39,717 nt of DNA from Streptomyces silvae. GTDB taxonomy: Bacteria > Actinomycetota > Actinomycetes > Streptomycetales > Streptomycetaceae. The DNA is taken from NCBI RefSeq assembly GCF_016745505.1, contig NZ_JAERUC010000182.1, positions 1 to 39,717 on the forward strand. The letters run 5' to 3'. The notes below the pieces were generated by a model. That model made no database searches, was not told the origin of the DNA, and saw only the letters and a list, made by a program, of their open reading frames with translations. The translations under genes and the position numbers were made by a program. Numbering within the stretch: position 1 is the first letter of the stretch; each line of letters starts with the position of its first letter. Shown here piece by piece: positions 1 through 6,989 of the stretch.

Positions 1-171
1 CTGCTCGATCTTGGCGATGTACGCCGCCGAGTACTGCACCCGGGGTGCGAACTGCTCCTGTGTCAGGTGCGCCTCGTCGCGCAGCGCCTTGAGCACGGCC
101 CCGAACGTCTTGAGGCTGTCCGACGACTCCGGCTCGCCGCACTGTCCCCCGCCGCCGTTGTCCGAAGCCAT
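1..171 (-). CDS. XRE-family helix-turn-helix regulator (N-terminus only, partial)
   Basis: The reverse strand opens at an ATG (complement of 169-171) and runs off the left edge after 57 codons. After a Gly/Ser-rich start, it reads SLKTFGAVLKALRDEAHLTQ, then EQFAPRVQYSAAYIAKIEQ. That is the first three helices of an XRE/Cro-type HTH as found in the Streptomyces regulators that carry a C-terminal DUF5753 domain. Such regulators usually sit beside a small GHKL ATPase gene, and one lies divergently at 342-794. The expected role is cytoplasmic DNA binding. The target and the C-terminal domain cannot be seen here. Confidence 0.8.
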   Translation of the reverse strand, partial: MASDNGGGGQCGEPESSDSLKTFGAVLKALRDEAHLTQEQFAPRVQYSAAYIAKIEQ

Positions 172-223
172 GCCCGGCCACCTCTCCCCTGCGCTGCGCC
201 CGCCTCCGGGGCACCCGTACCGC

Positions 224-252
224 GTGTCATCAAGGGTTACGTAAAGTGACAC
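224..252. promoter_or_regulatory. Inverted repeat in the XRE/ATPase divergent intergenic region
   Basis: GTGTCA (224-229) and TGACAC (247-252) are inverted copies separated by 17 bases. The spacer contains the 8-bp palindrome TTACGTAA (237-244). It lies between two divergent starts, so it could be an autoregulatory operator of the XRE protein or overlap a promoter. Only the symmetry and position support this. Confidence 0.35.
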
Positions 253-341
253 CCCCAGTCCAGCGCGTGAACCAGTACAAGCCGATCTGTATGGGCGCCG
301 TGCCTGCCGTCGGGCACTCCGCCCCCGCCAGGCTTTGCCCC

Positions 342-794
342 ATGCCGATCCCCCACAGCCAACCCGTCACCGCGGAGCGCGTCTTCGCCCAGCGCTTCTC
401 CGCCACCCGCCGCGGTGCCCGTCTCGCGCGCCTGCTTGCCGGGCTGCAGTTGGTGGAGTGGGGGCATCCTCGCGGTGGCGGTGTCCACGACACGGTCACG
501 TCCGTGGTCGCCGAGCTTGCCGCGAATGCCGTACTGCACGGCCGCGTGCCCGGCAGGGACTTCGCCCTGCTCCTCCGGCACGACGACGGCCGGAGCCTCG
601 TCCGTATCGAGGTGTCCGACACCCACCCGGCCCGTCCCGTCCCTGTCGCGCCGGCCACCGACGAGGACCACGGCCGTGGCCTGGTCCTCGTCGGCGCCCT
701 CTCCACCCGCTGGGGAGTCCATGACCGCGTCGGCCCCGGCAAGACGGTCTGGGCGGAGTGCGCCCTGGCCACGGGGGCCGGGAAGCCCTCGTAG
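342..794 (+). CDS. Small GHKL ATP-binding protein (anti-sigma/RsbW-like ATPase)
   Basis: From the ATG at 342 the protein has 150 residues and consists almost only of an HATPase_c fold. The N-box is ELAANAVLHG (E58, N62). D93 in IEVSD is the G1-box aspartate, and DHGRGLVLV (109-117) is the G2 region. There is no phospho-acceptor domain, so it is not a normal histidine kinase. Streptomyces encode dozens of such stand-alone ATPases, often paired with an XRE-DUF5753 gene as here; a serine kinase/anti-sigma role is usually assumed but rarely shown. In-frame starts also exist at GTG 246 and ATG 291. I prefer 342 because the conserved domain begins right after it, but no ribosome site is strong. Confidence 0.8.
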   Translation: MPIPHSQPVTAERVFAQRFSATRRGARLARLLAGLQLVEWGHPRGGGVHDTVTSVVAELAANAVLHGRVPGRDFALLLRHDDGRSLVRIEVSDTHPARPVPVAPATDEDHGRGLVLVGALSTRWGVHDRVGPGKTVWAECALATGAGKPS

Positions 795-1153
795 GACCGA
801 CGGGGGCCACGCCTGTGTCAGCGCCCCCGTGGTGACCTGCCCGGTGGCCGGTCGGGAGCCGAGACCCGGGAGCCGCAGCCCCGAGTGCCGGATCCGAGGG
901 CAGGGCCCAATGGCAGGTTCGAGCGGTGCCTTGATCCGGGTGGGCAGAAGAAGCGCGTAGCTCACCCCGCCCCGACCGGGCCGTACCGAGCCGCGGCTCG
1001 CCCTGCGCGCCGCCGCTTGGTGGAGTGCACCGCATGCCCTCCCAGCCCTCCCGAAGCAACCCTTCCGCACGCCGGGCGGTCCTACCGGGCGTCGCACGCG
1101 GAGCTTCAACCTCTGTCGACGCATACCGATGACCGAGTGGAAGGGTGGAGCAC
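795..1153. other. Intergenic, with a probable terminator at its left end
   Basis: This is 359 bases without a convincing gene. ACGGGGGC (800-807) and GCCCCCGT (823-830) form an 8-bp stem with a 15-base loop six bases after the ATPase stop, a likely terminator without a U-tract. Long open frames on both strands here have no recognisable motif and overlap better genes. I see nothing else. Confidence 0.5.
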
Positions 1154-1411
1154 ATGGAGATCGACCCTGACCTCTGCCTGGAGGTCCCTGAGGGCTTCGA
1201 CGACACGGATGCGGACTCCCAGGTGCATCCCATGGCCCGGAAGCTGTTCTTCGCCACCACTGCGGCGGGAGCCTTCGGGAAGGCCCAGGAGTGGGTGGGG
1301 GAGTACAACATCCGCCTGGCAGACGTCTCATGGGATCACCTGTACGGCGAGGACGAGCCCTACATGCTGGGCATCTACTTCACGTTCGAGCCGGCCCCAG
1401 AGAGCAACTGA
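1154..1411 (+). CDS. Small acidic protein of unknown function
   Basis: This 85-residue protein starts MEIDPDLCLEVPEGFDDTD and ends FTFEPAPESN. The start is the ATG at 1154, preceded by AAGGGTGGAG (1141-1150), which provides a good Shine-Dalgarno match; a GTG at 1145 is in frame but lies inside that site. The product is strongly acidic, with no membrane segment or signal peptide and no motif I recognise. Coding-type base bias and the ribosome site make it a credible gene. Nothing in the context suggests a role. Confidence 0.55.
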   Translation: MEIDPDLCLEVPEGFDDTDADSQVHPMARKLFFATTAAGAFGKAQEWVGEYNIRLADVSWDHLYGEDEPYMLGIYFTFEPAPESN

Positions 1412-1414
1412 CCC

Positions 1415-1483
1415 GAGGACGACTGGCCGAGGACGACTGACCTGAGGACGCCTACCTGAGGACGCCTACCTGAGGACGCCGGC
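1415..1483. repeat. Five short tandem repeats of about 14 bp
   Basis: GAGGAC recurs at 1415, 1429, 1444, 1458 and 1472, giving periods of 14, 15, 14 and 14. The first two units read GAGGACGACTG and the last three GAGGACGCC, two of them with the full form CTGAGGACGCCTAC. The array starts just after the stop of the small gene at 1411 and lies in the convergent gap before the lipoprotein gene. Confidence 0.8.
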
Positions 1484-1542
1484 CTGGGGCCGGACCCCGG
1501 CCCGGATCTCTCCGGGACCGGGGTGTGCCGTCCCCTGGGTAC

Positions 1543-2166
1543 TCAGGGCGTGTACAGCGACTGCAGTCGGGTGATGCGGCCCTCACCGTCGAAGCTCACG
1601 TCGTATCCGAGGAGCATGGGTGCCTCGGTGGACGACCGCGCCTTCAGCCGGCTGACGAAGTCCGCCTGGGAGTACGACGCGGGATGCTTCGCGTCGCCGA
1701 GCGGGACCGACAGCAGCACCGTCGCGTCCTCGGCCATGGGCACCTCGGTGTAGGGCCCCTTGCCCGGGACGATGACCCATGCCTCGAACTCGGGGTGCGC
1801 CTTCTTCTGAGCGGGTCGCACCGACAGGTACGTCCGGCCGTCGGTGATCCGGGCATCGTCGATCTGCACGAACTGCTTGGTCCCGGCCCATGGGGCCGCG
1901 CTGGTCGACGACGCCGCAACCGGGCCGGTGTCACCGGCCGAGGCGGAGGCCGAGGGCTCGTCGCTGCCGGGCGCGGGCGTCGAGGCCGTCCCGTCGGCCG
2001 GTACGGAGGGCGACCCGCTGTCCGATGTGGCGGGCGTCGCCGAGGCCGCGGGCGCGGTGCCGGCCGACTGCCCCTCTCCCTTCCCGCCGCATGCGGTCAG
2101 GGCCATCAGGCTGAGGGCGAGGGCGGTGAGGCTACGCACGGTGGCGCTGCGGTGCGAGATGTGCAT
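1543..2166 (-). CDS. Putative lipoprotein with a domain shared with the neighbouring anti-sigma protein
   Basis: This is a 207-residue protein. Residues 1-26 form a lipoprotein signal with lipobox LTAC at 23-26 (C26). An Ala/Ser/Thr/Pro-rich linker of about 75 residues follows, then a C-terminal domain starting near TKQFVQIDDARITDGRTYL and ending in DGEGRITRLQSLYTP. The start is the ATG at 2166, preceded on the minus strand by GGGGGGAC. The C-terminal half resembles the extracytoplasmic part of the anti-sigma protein just upstream (2311-2898). It is probably anchored on the outer face of the membrane. It lies 144 bases downstream of the sigma/anti-sigma pair and may belong to that regulon; this link is inferred. 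Confidence 0.8.
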   Translation of the reverse strand: MHISHRSATVRSLTALALSLMALTACGGKGEGQSAGTAPAASATPATSDSGSPSVPADGTASTPAPGSDEPSASASAGDTGPVAASSTSAAPWAGTKQFVQIDDARITDGRTYLSVRPAQKKAHPEFEAWVIVPGKGPYTEVPMAEDATVLLSVPLGDAKHPASYSQADFVSRLKARSSTEAPMLLGYDVSFDGEGRITRLQSLYTP

Positions 2167-2310
2167 GGTCAAGTCCCCCCAAGGACAGCTGTGTTCTGGT
2201 TCCTTGCTCTCTACGCGCCGGCCCGCCCCGCAGGTTGCACCCTGGCCGCGTTCTTTTTCGGCGGGCACCGGAAGGCGTCGGTGGGCCTCCCCCCGGATCC
2301 GCGGGCGGCC

Positions 2311-2898
2311 TCATCCGGAGAGCCAGTACGCCTCTCTCAGCGACTGCACCCTGCCCTCGCTGTCGTAGTCGATCGCGAACACCCACCGGGGCCCGGCGCC
2401 CAGCCTGTCCACCAGTTCGCCCAGTTGTGTGTCCGCCGGCTTGCCGTCGGACAGCTGCCGCACCTCGACCAGGGCTCCCCTCGGCAGTGTCAGCGTGTGC
2501 ACCACACCCCCGGGGGTTGCGGCTCCCCCCGCGATACGGGCCTGTTCGACGGTGACCCGCACCGTGTCGCCCCTCACCACCGCGCCGTACACATAGCCCA
2601 GTTCGGTGGCGTACTCGGCGCTCGGGCCGGGTGTCGGCGGCACGAACGGCGATGCGGCCGGTGCCGGTCCGGCGGCAGGGGGCTCCGATCCCCCTCCGGG
2701 GGCACGGACCAGCGACATTCCGCCCACGGCCAGCACCACGGCCAGCAGTGCGCCGCCGGATGCCAGTGCGGCCCGCCTGCGGCGCAGGCGCTGGTCGCCG
2801 CGCGCCCTGATCGTCTCCGCGGCGAGCGGCACCACCTGCCGCCTGCCCGACTCGGCGAGGTCGGCCAGACAGTCCTTCAGCCCGGTCTCATCAGCCAT
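2311..2898 (-). CDS. Probable membrane anti-sigma factor of the adjacent ECF sigma factor
   Basis: The protein has 195 residues. A charged N-terminus (1-42, rich in Arg near 30-42) is followed by one membrane helix at about 43-64, a Pro/Ala/Gly linker to about 93, and an outer domain ending DSEGRVQSLREAYWLSG. The topology is that of a one-helix anti-sigma factor. Its ATG lies inside the end of the sigma gene, with 8 bp of overlap, implying translational coupling. I see no clear HxxxCxxC zinc-binding motif, so if it is an anti-sigma factor it is not of the ZAS type. The assignment rests on gene pairing and topology. Confidence 0.72.
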   Translation of the reverse strand: MADETGLKDCLADLAESGRRQVVPLAAETIRARGDQRLRRRRAALASGGALLAVVLAVGGMSLVRAPGGGSEPPAAGPAPAASPFVPPTPGPSAEYATELGYVYGAVVRGDTVRVTVEQARIAGGAATPGGVVHTLTLPRGALVEVRQLSDGKPADTQLGELVDRLGAGPRWVFAIDYDSEGRVQSLREAYWLSG

Positions 2899-3448
2899 GG
2901 CGCACCTCCGGCAGGCGGTTCGTCGTCCGTGGGTCCAGTTCGGTGTCCGCCAGCAGCCGTGCCAGCGCCGCCCGGCCCCGGCTGAGGTGTGCCTTGACCG
3001 TACCGACAGGGCAGTCGGCCTCGACAGCCACCTGTTCGACCGTCAGGTCACACAGGTGGTGGAGCACCACGGCCCGTCGCTGTGCCTCGGGGATCTGCCG
3101 AAGCGCCTGGAACAGCAGCACATGGTGGGGTTCGGGCGGAGGTACGGCGGCCGGCGGGCCCTGCCGACGGGCGAAGGCGAGCGCGGTACGCACCTTCCGC
3201 CACCGGCTGACCGCCAACCGCCAGGCCACCGTGCGCACCCAGGCCTCGGGGGCGCCGTTCAGATCCAGTTCGGACCGGCGTTCCCAGGCGCGGGTGAAGG
3301 CCTCCTGGACCACGTCCTGTGCCTCGGAGAGGTCGCCCGTCATCGCGTACAGCTGGCCGACGATCCGGCCGACACTCGCGGCGTAGAAGGCGTCGAACTC
3401 GTGCTCGTCCACACCTCGTCCGCCGCGTCGGCCCTCCGGTGGTGGCAT
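2891..3448 (-). CDS. ECF RNA polymerase sigma factor (SigE/SigM-like)
   Basis: The 185-residue protein has region 2 at about 15-85 (DEHEFDAFYAASVGRIVGQL, GDLSEAQDVVQEAFTRAWER) and region 4 at about 122-172 (IPEAQRRAVVLHHLCDLTVE, then a CPVGTVKAHLSRGRAAL recognition helix). It should direct RNA polymerase to a small regulon. The start is the ATG at 3448, which has a strong GAGAGGAGA ribosome site; an in-frame GTG at 3538 is less likely. The stop overlaps the anti-sigma start. An inverted repeat about 140 bases upstream (3589-3604) could be involved in its control. Confidence 0.92.
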   Translation of the reverse strand: MPPPEGRRGGRGVDEHEFDAFYAASVGRIVGQLYAMTGDLSEAQDVVQEAFTRAWERRSELDLNGAPEAWVRTVAWRLAVSRWRKVRTALAFARRQGPPAAVPPPEPHHVLLFQALRQIPEAQRRAVVLHHLCDLTVEQVAVEADCPVGTVKAHLSRGRAALARLLADTELDPRTTNRLPEVRHG

Positions 3449-3588
3449 GGCTCTCCTCTCACGCCGTACGCGGCGCCACGCGGCTGGGCCCGCGACTGCG
3501 GCGACCGGACAACTCCCGTACAGCCGCCGGTGGTTCACAGGGGACCTTATCCAGCAAGCCGGAGCCGTCAGCCGGATGTGGGAGGCGG

Positions 3589-3604
3589 TGTCACTGCTGT
3601 GACA
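3589..3604. promoter_or_regulatory. Inverted repeat TGTCAC-N4-GTGACA upstream of the sigma factor
   Basis: TGTCAC (3589-3594) and GTGACA (3599-3604) are perfect inverted 6-mers with a 4-base spacer. They lie 141-156 bases before the sigma ATG, in the only region where its promoter can be. This could be a dimeric regulator operator. No regulator is identified. Confidence 0.4.
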
Positions 3605-3697
3605 AAGTCCCGGCGGGGCGGCTTCTCCCGGCTCGGCCGGGCCGGTGAGCAGGTGATCGGGCGGAGCAGTCCATGATCAGCGGCAGTTCCTCCGGCT

Positions 3698-3727
3698 TCG
3701 CGCGCAGGCGGAGCCGCCTGCGCGCGA
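3698..3727 (-). terminator. Terminator-like hairpin after the VOC gene
   Basis: Arms 3698-3711 and 3714-3727 are perfectly complementary over 14 bp around a 2-base centre, starting TCGCGCGCAGGCGG. The structure begins about 37 bases beyond the stop of the minus-strand VOC gene. There is no U-tract, as is usual for Streptomyces terminators. Confidence 0.65.
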
Positions 3728-3763
3728 GCGGACCGCTGCCCGCGACGGCCGCGGTCCGGCCCG

Positions 3764-4162
3764 TCAAAGCGTCGGCTCACCGCCCCCGCTCGGCGCGTGG
3801 CTCAGGTCCACCACGCAGAAGATGTTGCCGTCCGGGTCGGCGAGCACCACGAAGTCGGGGTCCGACGGGTAGAGCTCCCAGTCGACCGTCTGCGCGCCCA
3901 GACCGATCAGGCGCCGGACCTCCGCCTGTTGCTCCTCGGCCGTGTCCACGAAGAGGTCCAGGTGGATACGGGGGCGGGGCTCGGCCGGGGATGTGCTGTG
4001 CATCAGGCCGAGGGCCCGGCCGGAGCCGTCGGGGTGGATGAGCGTCCGCCATGTGTCGCTCGCCCAGTCCTCGGTGGCGACCAGGTTCAGCGCCTCGGTC
4101 CAGAAGGCCACTGCGCGGGGGATGTCCGTGACACCGATGACAGGGATTCCGAGTCTCAGCAT
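3764..4162 (-). CDS. VOC (glyoxalase/bleomycin-resistance fold) family protein
   Basis: The 132-residue protein is one VOC unit made of two beta-alpha-beta-beta-beta modules. The first module contains IPVIGVTDIPRAVAFWTEAL (residues 6-25). The second contains RIHLDLFVDT and ends DPDFVVLADPDGNIFCVVDL. H67 in IHLDLF and the late ADPDGNIFCVVD strand are positioned like metal ligands in this superfamily. The family includes lyases, dioxygenases and antibiotic-binding proteins, and the substrate cannot be read from sequence. The start lies 6 bases from the left end of the inferred 4168-5623 insertion, so its original promoter may have been altered. Confidence 0.87.
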   Translation of the reverse strand: MLRLGIPVIGVTDIPRAVAFWTEALNLVATEDWASDTWRTLIHPDGSGRALGLMHSTSPAEPRPRIHLDLFVDTAEEQQAEVRRLIGLGAQTVDWELYPSDPDFVVLADPDGNIFCVVDLSHAPSGGGEPTL

Positions 4163-4174
4163 GGGGCGAGCCTA

Positions 4175-4197
4175 GGCCGTCTCTTTCGGATCTTGTC
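4175..4197 (+). repeat. Left inverted repeat of the 4.2-5.6 kb cassette
   Basis: The sequence is GGCCGTCTCTTTCGGATCTT followed by GTC. The same sequence with two changes occurs in opposite orientation at 5594-5616. It lies in the 71-base divergent gap between the VOC gene and the gene at 4234. Confidence 0.75.
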
Positions 4198-4233
4198 ACT
4201 GCCTTCCCACCCGCCGAGCGGCAGGATGGCCGG

Positions 4234-4653
4234 ATGGCGATGAGCAAGGTGGAATTGCTGGCCCTCCTGCGTGAACTCGACGACCCCAAACAGCTGGGGT
4301 GGCCGTTGAACTACGACCGCGCCGCGGCCCGCCTCGCGTTCGGCGGGCTGGTGCGCCGGCTCGAGACGGACCTCGGGGCCCAGTGCGAGTTCGAGCAGGA
4401 CACGCAGGACTCCAGCGAGTACGGGCGTGCCCGCGTGCCGGCCGAGGCGACCGTCTGCGGGACGCGGATCGTGGTCTGCGTGAGCACGTTCGGCTCCCTC
4501 GCCGAGGTCTGCGCCGCCAATCCAGGGGCCTACTTCGGCACGGACGACGCCCGAGAGGAAGGCGCGCTGGACCCCGCCGACGCCACCGTGGAGCAGGCTC
4601 TGGCCGAACTCGGCTACGTGAGCGTCCCCGAGTTCGCTGACAGCCGGAAGTGA
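4234..4653 (+). CDS. Conserved-looking soluble protein of unknown function
   Basis: This 139-residue protein begins MAMSKVELLALLRELDDPKQ. It is mildly acidic and has no signal peptide, membrane helix or motif I recognise. The order is a helical N-terminus with LNYDRAAARLAFGGLVRRLE (26-45), a central strand-rich part with TRIVVCVSTFGSLAEVC (about 77-93), and an acidic helical tail (ATVEQALAELGYVSVPEF). ATG codons at 4234 and 4240 are both possible, with AGGATGG upstream. It lies inside the inverted-repeat-bounded interval and converges on the DUF4241 gene, so it may be cargo. No function is proposed. Confidence 0.7.
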   Translation: MAMSKVELLALLRELDDPKQLGWPLNYDRAAARLAFGGLVRRLETDLGAQCEFEQDTQDSSEYGRARVPAEATVCGTRIVVCVSTFGSLAEVCAANPGAYFGTDDAREEGALDPADATVEQALAELGYVSVPEFADSRK

Positions 4654-4715
4654 CGCTCCCGCAGATCCCTCCCGTCCGCCGCTGTGGTCAGCAGTGGACG
4701 GTGATGGTGGGAGAG

Positions 4716-5441
4716 TCATGCCTTGGCACCGGGCATGCCGCTGGTGACGACGATCGTCGCCACGTCTCCGGTCTTCGTGCGTCCCAACCAGACGACGCCG
4801 CCGGACTCGGCCCAGAACGTGACGAGATCCGCTTGCTGCGACTCATCGCATACCCGTTCGCACCCGTCGGCCAGCTGCTCGGTATCGCGCGGGCCAGGGA
4901 CCCCGTCCATGAACATGCGGAACGGTGCGGACAAGGTCGTCCACGCGCCTGCGTCGGCGAAGCAGCCGACATTGGCATCGGAGAAGAAGCGGGGCTGTTT
5001 GCCCGGCTGGAGCCGGGCGATGTCGTCCTCGACACCCAGGCCCATCTCCCATCCGACGACAGGGGCGTCGCTGATGCACAGGCGCGTCGCGGCGCACTGA
5101 ACACCGTCGACGTGCTCGCCCATGAACTCGTACGGGCCCGCTGTCCACGCGATCTCCACCCGGTAGACGCCCGGGGGGATGCGCAGCGCCAGTTCCCGCG
5201 GGGGCCTGGCCGGCAGCCCCCTCCTGTACTCCCAGGCCTGGTCGTCGTGCCATGGCGCATCGACGACGAGCCGGCCGCTCGGTACGCGGATCGTCGTCAG
5301 CTCCTCGATCCCCGTCACGACTATCGGTGTTGTCGGATCGTCGTACACCGTCCCCAGGTGAGCACCGGGCGTGAAAGCCATCTCCAAGTACCAGGTGGCC
5401 TCGGGCCCGGCTGTCAGCCGCGCGTCCCCGACCCATTCCAT
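4716..5441 (-). CDS. DUF4241 domain protein
   Basis: The 241-residue protein shows features I associate with DUF4241: an early PSGRLVVDAPW segment (about 54-64), a central PPGVYRVEIAW strand (89-99), FADAGAWTTLS (about 161-171), and a final VVWLGRTKTGDVATIVVTSG strand pair. There is no signal peptide or membrane helix. The start is the ATG at 5441 after GGGAGGGAGTGAG. DUF4241 proteins are of unknown function and scattered in distribution. Codon bias looks weaker than in the neighbours, and the gene lies in the proposed cassette, both consistent with acquisition. Its stop is 62 bases from that of the convergent gene at 4234-4653. Confidence 0.75.
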   Translation of the reverse strand: MEWVGDARLTAGPEATWYLEMAFTPGAHLGTVYDDPTTPIVVTGIEELTTIRVPSGRLVVDAPWHDDQAWEYRRGLPARPPRELALRIPPGVYRVEIAWTAGPYEFMGEHVDGVQCAATRLCISDAPVVGWEMGLGVEDDIARLQPGKQPRFFSDANVGCFADAGAWTTLSAPFRMFMDGVPGPRDTEQLADGCERVCDESQQADLVTFWAESGGVVWLGRTKTGDVATIVVTSGMPGAKA

Positions 5442-5761
5442 GTCTCACTCCCTCCCCGCCACCCCGCCCGGGCGGTCAACTGAAAGCTACGTGGGCCCGC
5501 TGACACCGGCACTCCTTGCACTGTCGCGATCCGTGATCGATCCCCAAGGTCCGTGCCAGAACCCCATTCTCATGAACAAAGCCAGGCCTCAGCGGCAGGA
5601 TCCGAAAGAGACGGCCAGAGCCTGGCCCGTAGATGATCCATGACTGGCGTGGGCGTGGATGTGGGCGCTGAACCGGGCTGCTGCACGCCACGGGCGCAGC
5701 AGCGGCCGGCCTGGCTGCGCCGCCGTACGTCGTTCGAGGGCGCAGCTCGTCGGGCCCGTGG
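5442..5761. other. Intergenic; lower-GC stretch next to the right cassette end
   Basis: These 320 bases lack a convincing gene. About 5480-5640 is visibly less GC-rich than its surroundings and contains the right inverted repeat and a short GGCCAG-AGC-CTGGCC hairpin (5613-5627). It may be an insertion scar. Open frames here carry no recognisable transposase motif. Confidence 0.5.
5594..5616 (-). repeat. Right inverted repeat of the 4.2-5.6 kb cassette
   Basis: The complement reads GGCCGTCTCTTTCGGATCCT then GCC, differing from the left repeat at two of 23 positions. It is followed on the plus strand by A and GAGCCT. Confidence 0.75.
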
Positions 5762-6133
5762 TCAGCCCGCCGCCCCGGGACCCGGGCGCGGCGTCGGGCC
5801 GCGGGGCGGGGGCTCGTCCGGTGGCCGCGGGAGGTAGGTGACCTCGTCGTCCATCAGTTCCGTACGGGACCAGGTCCGGTAGTTCGCCGGAGGGAGGTCC
5901 GCGTTCGGCCAGTGCGGGTCGGCGGGCGTGTAGTCGTTCTCCGACAGGCCCGCGACCTGGAGCAGGTCCAGGAGCATGCGCTGTGTCAGGGGCTCGTCCA
6001 GGTACTCGGCGGCGTCCTCCGCTCCCCAGCGGACCACCGTCTCGGCTGCCCGGGCGATTCCCTCCACGGTGGCCGTGGGGAACGCCAGGGCGAGGGAGAC
6101 CTTCACGATCTCGACGGCATCCTCTCCTCGCAC
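5762..6133 (-). CDS. Small protein of unknown function, second gene of a two-gene operon
   Basis: This is a 123-residue protein. The N-terminal 85 residues are helical in character (VEIVKVSLALAFPTATVEGI, EPLTQRMLLDLLQVAGLSEN). The last 20 are a Pro/Gly/Arg tail. The start is the GTG at 6133, with an excellent AAAGGAGG ribosome site that lies within the last codons of the upstream gene at 6137-6808. The two genes are separated by 3 bases and should be co-transcribed. There is no membrane helix, and no function is recognised. Confidence 0.72.
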   Translation of the reverse strand: MRGEDAVEIVKVSLALAFPTATVEGIARAAETVVRWGAEDAAEYLDEPLTQRMLLDLLQVAGLSENDYTPADPHWPNADLPPANYRTWSRTELMDDEVTYLPRPPDEPPPRGPTPRPGPGAAG

Positions 6134-6136
6134 GGT

Positions 6137-6808
6137 CTACCGCCTCCTTTCGCAGACGATGCAGAGGCCGACCAGGGCCGTGAAGAGCAGTCCCATCTTG
6201 CTCGTGTTCTGCGCCTGGCGCAGACACTCGCGCCGATCGAGATGCGCGTACTGCGGGGTCGACATGATGTCCCGGACGTAGACCTCCCAGTGGTCCTGCG
6301 CCCGCTTCCAGTCGTTGCGGTGGGCGACCCGGACCCAGGCATCGACGAACTCCTGCCGGGCGTGGTTGCCGTGGAAGTAGGGCCTCAAGTCGTCGATCAG
6401 CCCCGGGGGCCTGAGCCTCTGTCCCCATGTCCGCTGCCGGAAGAGCGAGTTGGCGGAGATCGACTTCACGCTGCCGATGCGCGTGGTGATCACATGTCCC
6501 GCGAATCCACCGATGATGGCCGGGACCAGGAGCCAGCCGAGGAGGGACAGGGCCCAGAGAAGGGTGTGCTTGGGCGCCTCGATGAGCGTGAAGACCTCGT
6601 ACACGCCGCTGGGACTGCCGGCTCTGGCGGCGAAGACGTACAGCACCAGCAGGCAGAGGGCTATGGGGACGCCCCAGTCCAGCACCCACTGGGTGACGCC
6701 CTTCAGCGCCTTTCGCGATCTCCAGGCGCGGCGTAGTCGCGCGGTGATTCCGGACCGGCCCGGCGGCAGATTCAGGTGACTCGGGACAGGAACAGGACCG
6801 TGCACCAA
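6137..6808 (-). CDS. Membrane protein of unknown function
   Basis: The ORF encodes up to 223 residues. Hydrophobic segments lie at about 44-62 (GVPIALCLLVLYVFA), 83-108 (LLWALSLLGWLLVPAIIGGF) and 204-219 (KMGLLFTALVGLCIVC). Between the second and third is a charged loop of about 95 residues with YFHGNHARQEFVDAWVRVAH and an RRECLRQAQN segment. The start is uncertain: TTG at 6808 or GTG at 6805, and neither has a strong ribosome site. The short protein encoded immediately downstream is probably a partner. It may belong to a Streptomyces-restricted DUF family; I do not name it. Confidence 0.7.
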   Translation of the reverse strand: MVHGPVPVPSHLNLPPGRSGITARLRRAWRSRKALKGVTQWVLDWGVPIALCLLVLYVFAARAGSPSGVYEVFTLIEAPKHTLLWALSLLGWLLVPAIIGGFAGHVITTRIGSVKSISANSLFRQRTWGQRLRPPGLIDDLRPYFHGNHARQEFVDAWVRVAHRNDWKRAQDHWEVYVRDIMSTPQYAHLDRRECLRQAQNTSKMGLLFTALVGLCIVCERRR

Positions 6809-6989
6809 CTATCGCCCCCCGGCTGGTCAGAAGTGACAGGTACGCGGTCACCGGTCGCGTCACGCTCCCCCGCTGCCACAGTCGGCCGCGCGGGCGAAGG
6901 ACAGGATAAGGGGCGTGCCGCAGGCTCCGGTCCTCCTGGACACATGGTGGATTTCCCTGGACCGTACGGGCTCTTGGGTGCCCCTCCGG

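Larger units (their letters stand above)
3449..3763. other. Intergenic region upstream of the sigma operon and downstream of the VOC gene
   Basis: These 315 bases contain no convincing gene. They hold two clear structures annotated separately: an inverted repeat at 3589-3604 and a perfect 14-bp stem at 3698-3727. Confidence 0.6.
4168..5623. mobile_element. Possible transposase-less cassette bounded by inverted repeats and a 6-bp direct repeat
   Basis: Inverted repeats of 23 bp (left 4175-4197, right 5594-5616, 21 of 23 bases identical) face inward. Each is followed outward by one A and then GAGCCT (4168-4173 and 5618-5623) in direct orientation, as expected of a target duplication. The interval holds two convergent genes and no transposase. 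This resembles a mobile insertion cassette moved in trans. It is inferred from symmetry only. Confidence 0.45.

Noticed and set aside
237..1331. Minus-strand frame of 364 codons covering the GHKL ATPase and the next gap
   Set aside because: No motif or ribosome site, Pro/Arg/Gly-rich, and it lies antisense to a clear N-box and G-box protein.
1415..1483. CRISPR array
   Set aside because: The repeats are directly contiguous 14-mers with no unique spacers and there are no cas genes.
5476..5691. Minus-strand 71-codon frame near the right cassette end as a transposase remnant
   Set aside because: No transposase motif can be recognised; only the repeat and lower GC suggest a mobile origin.
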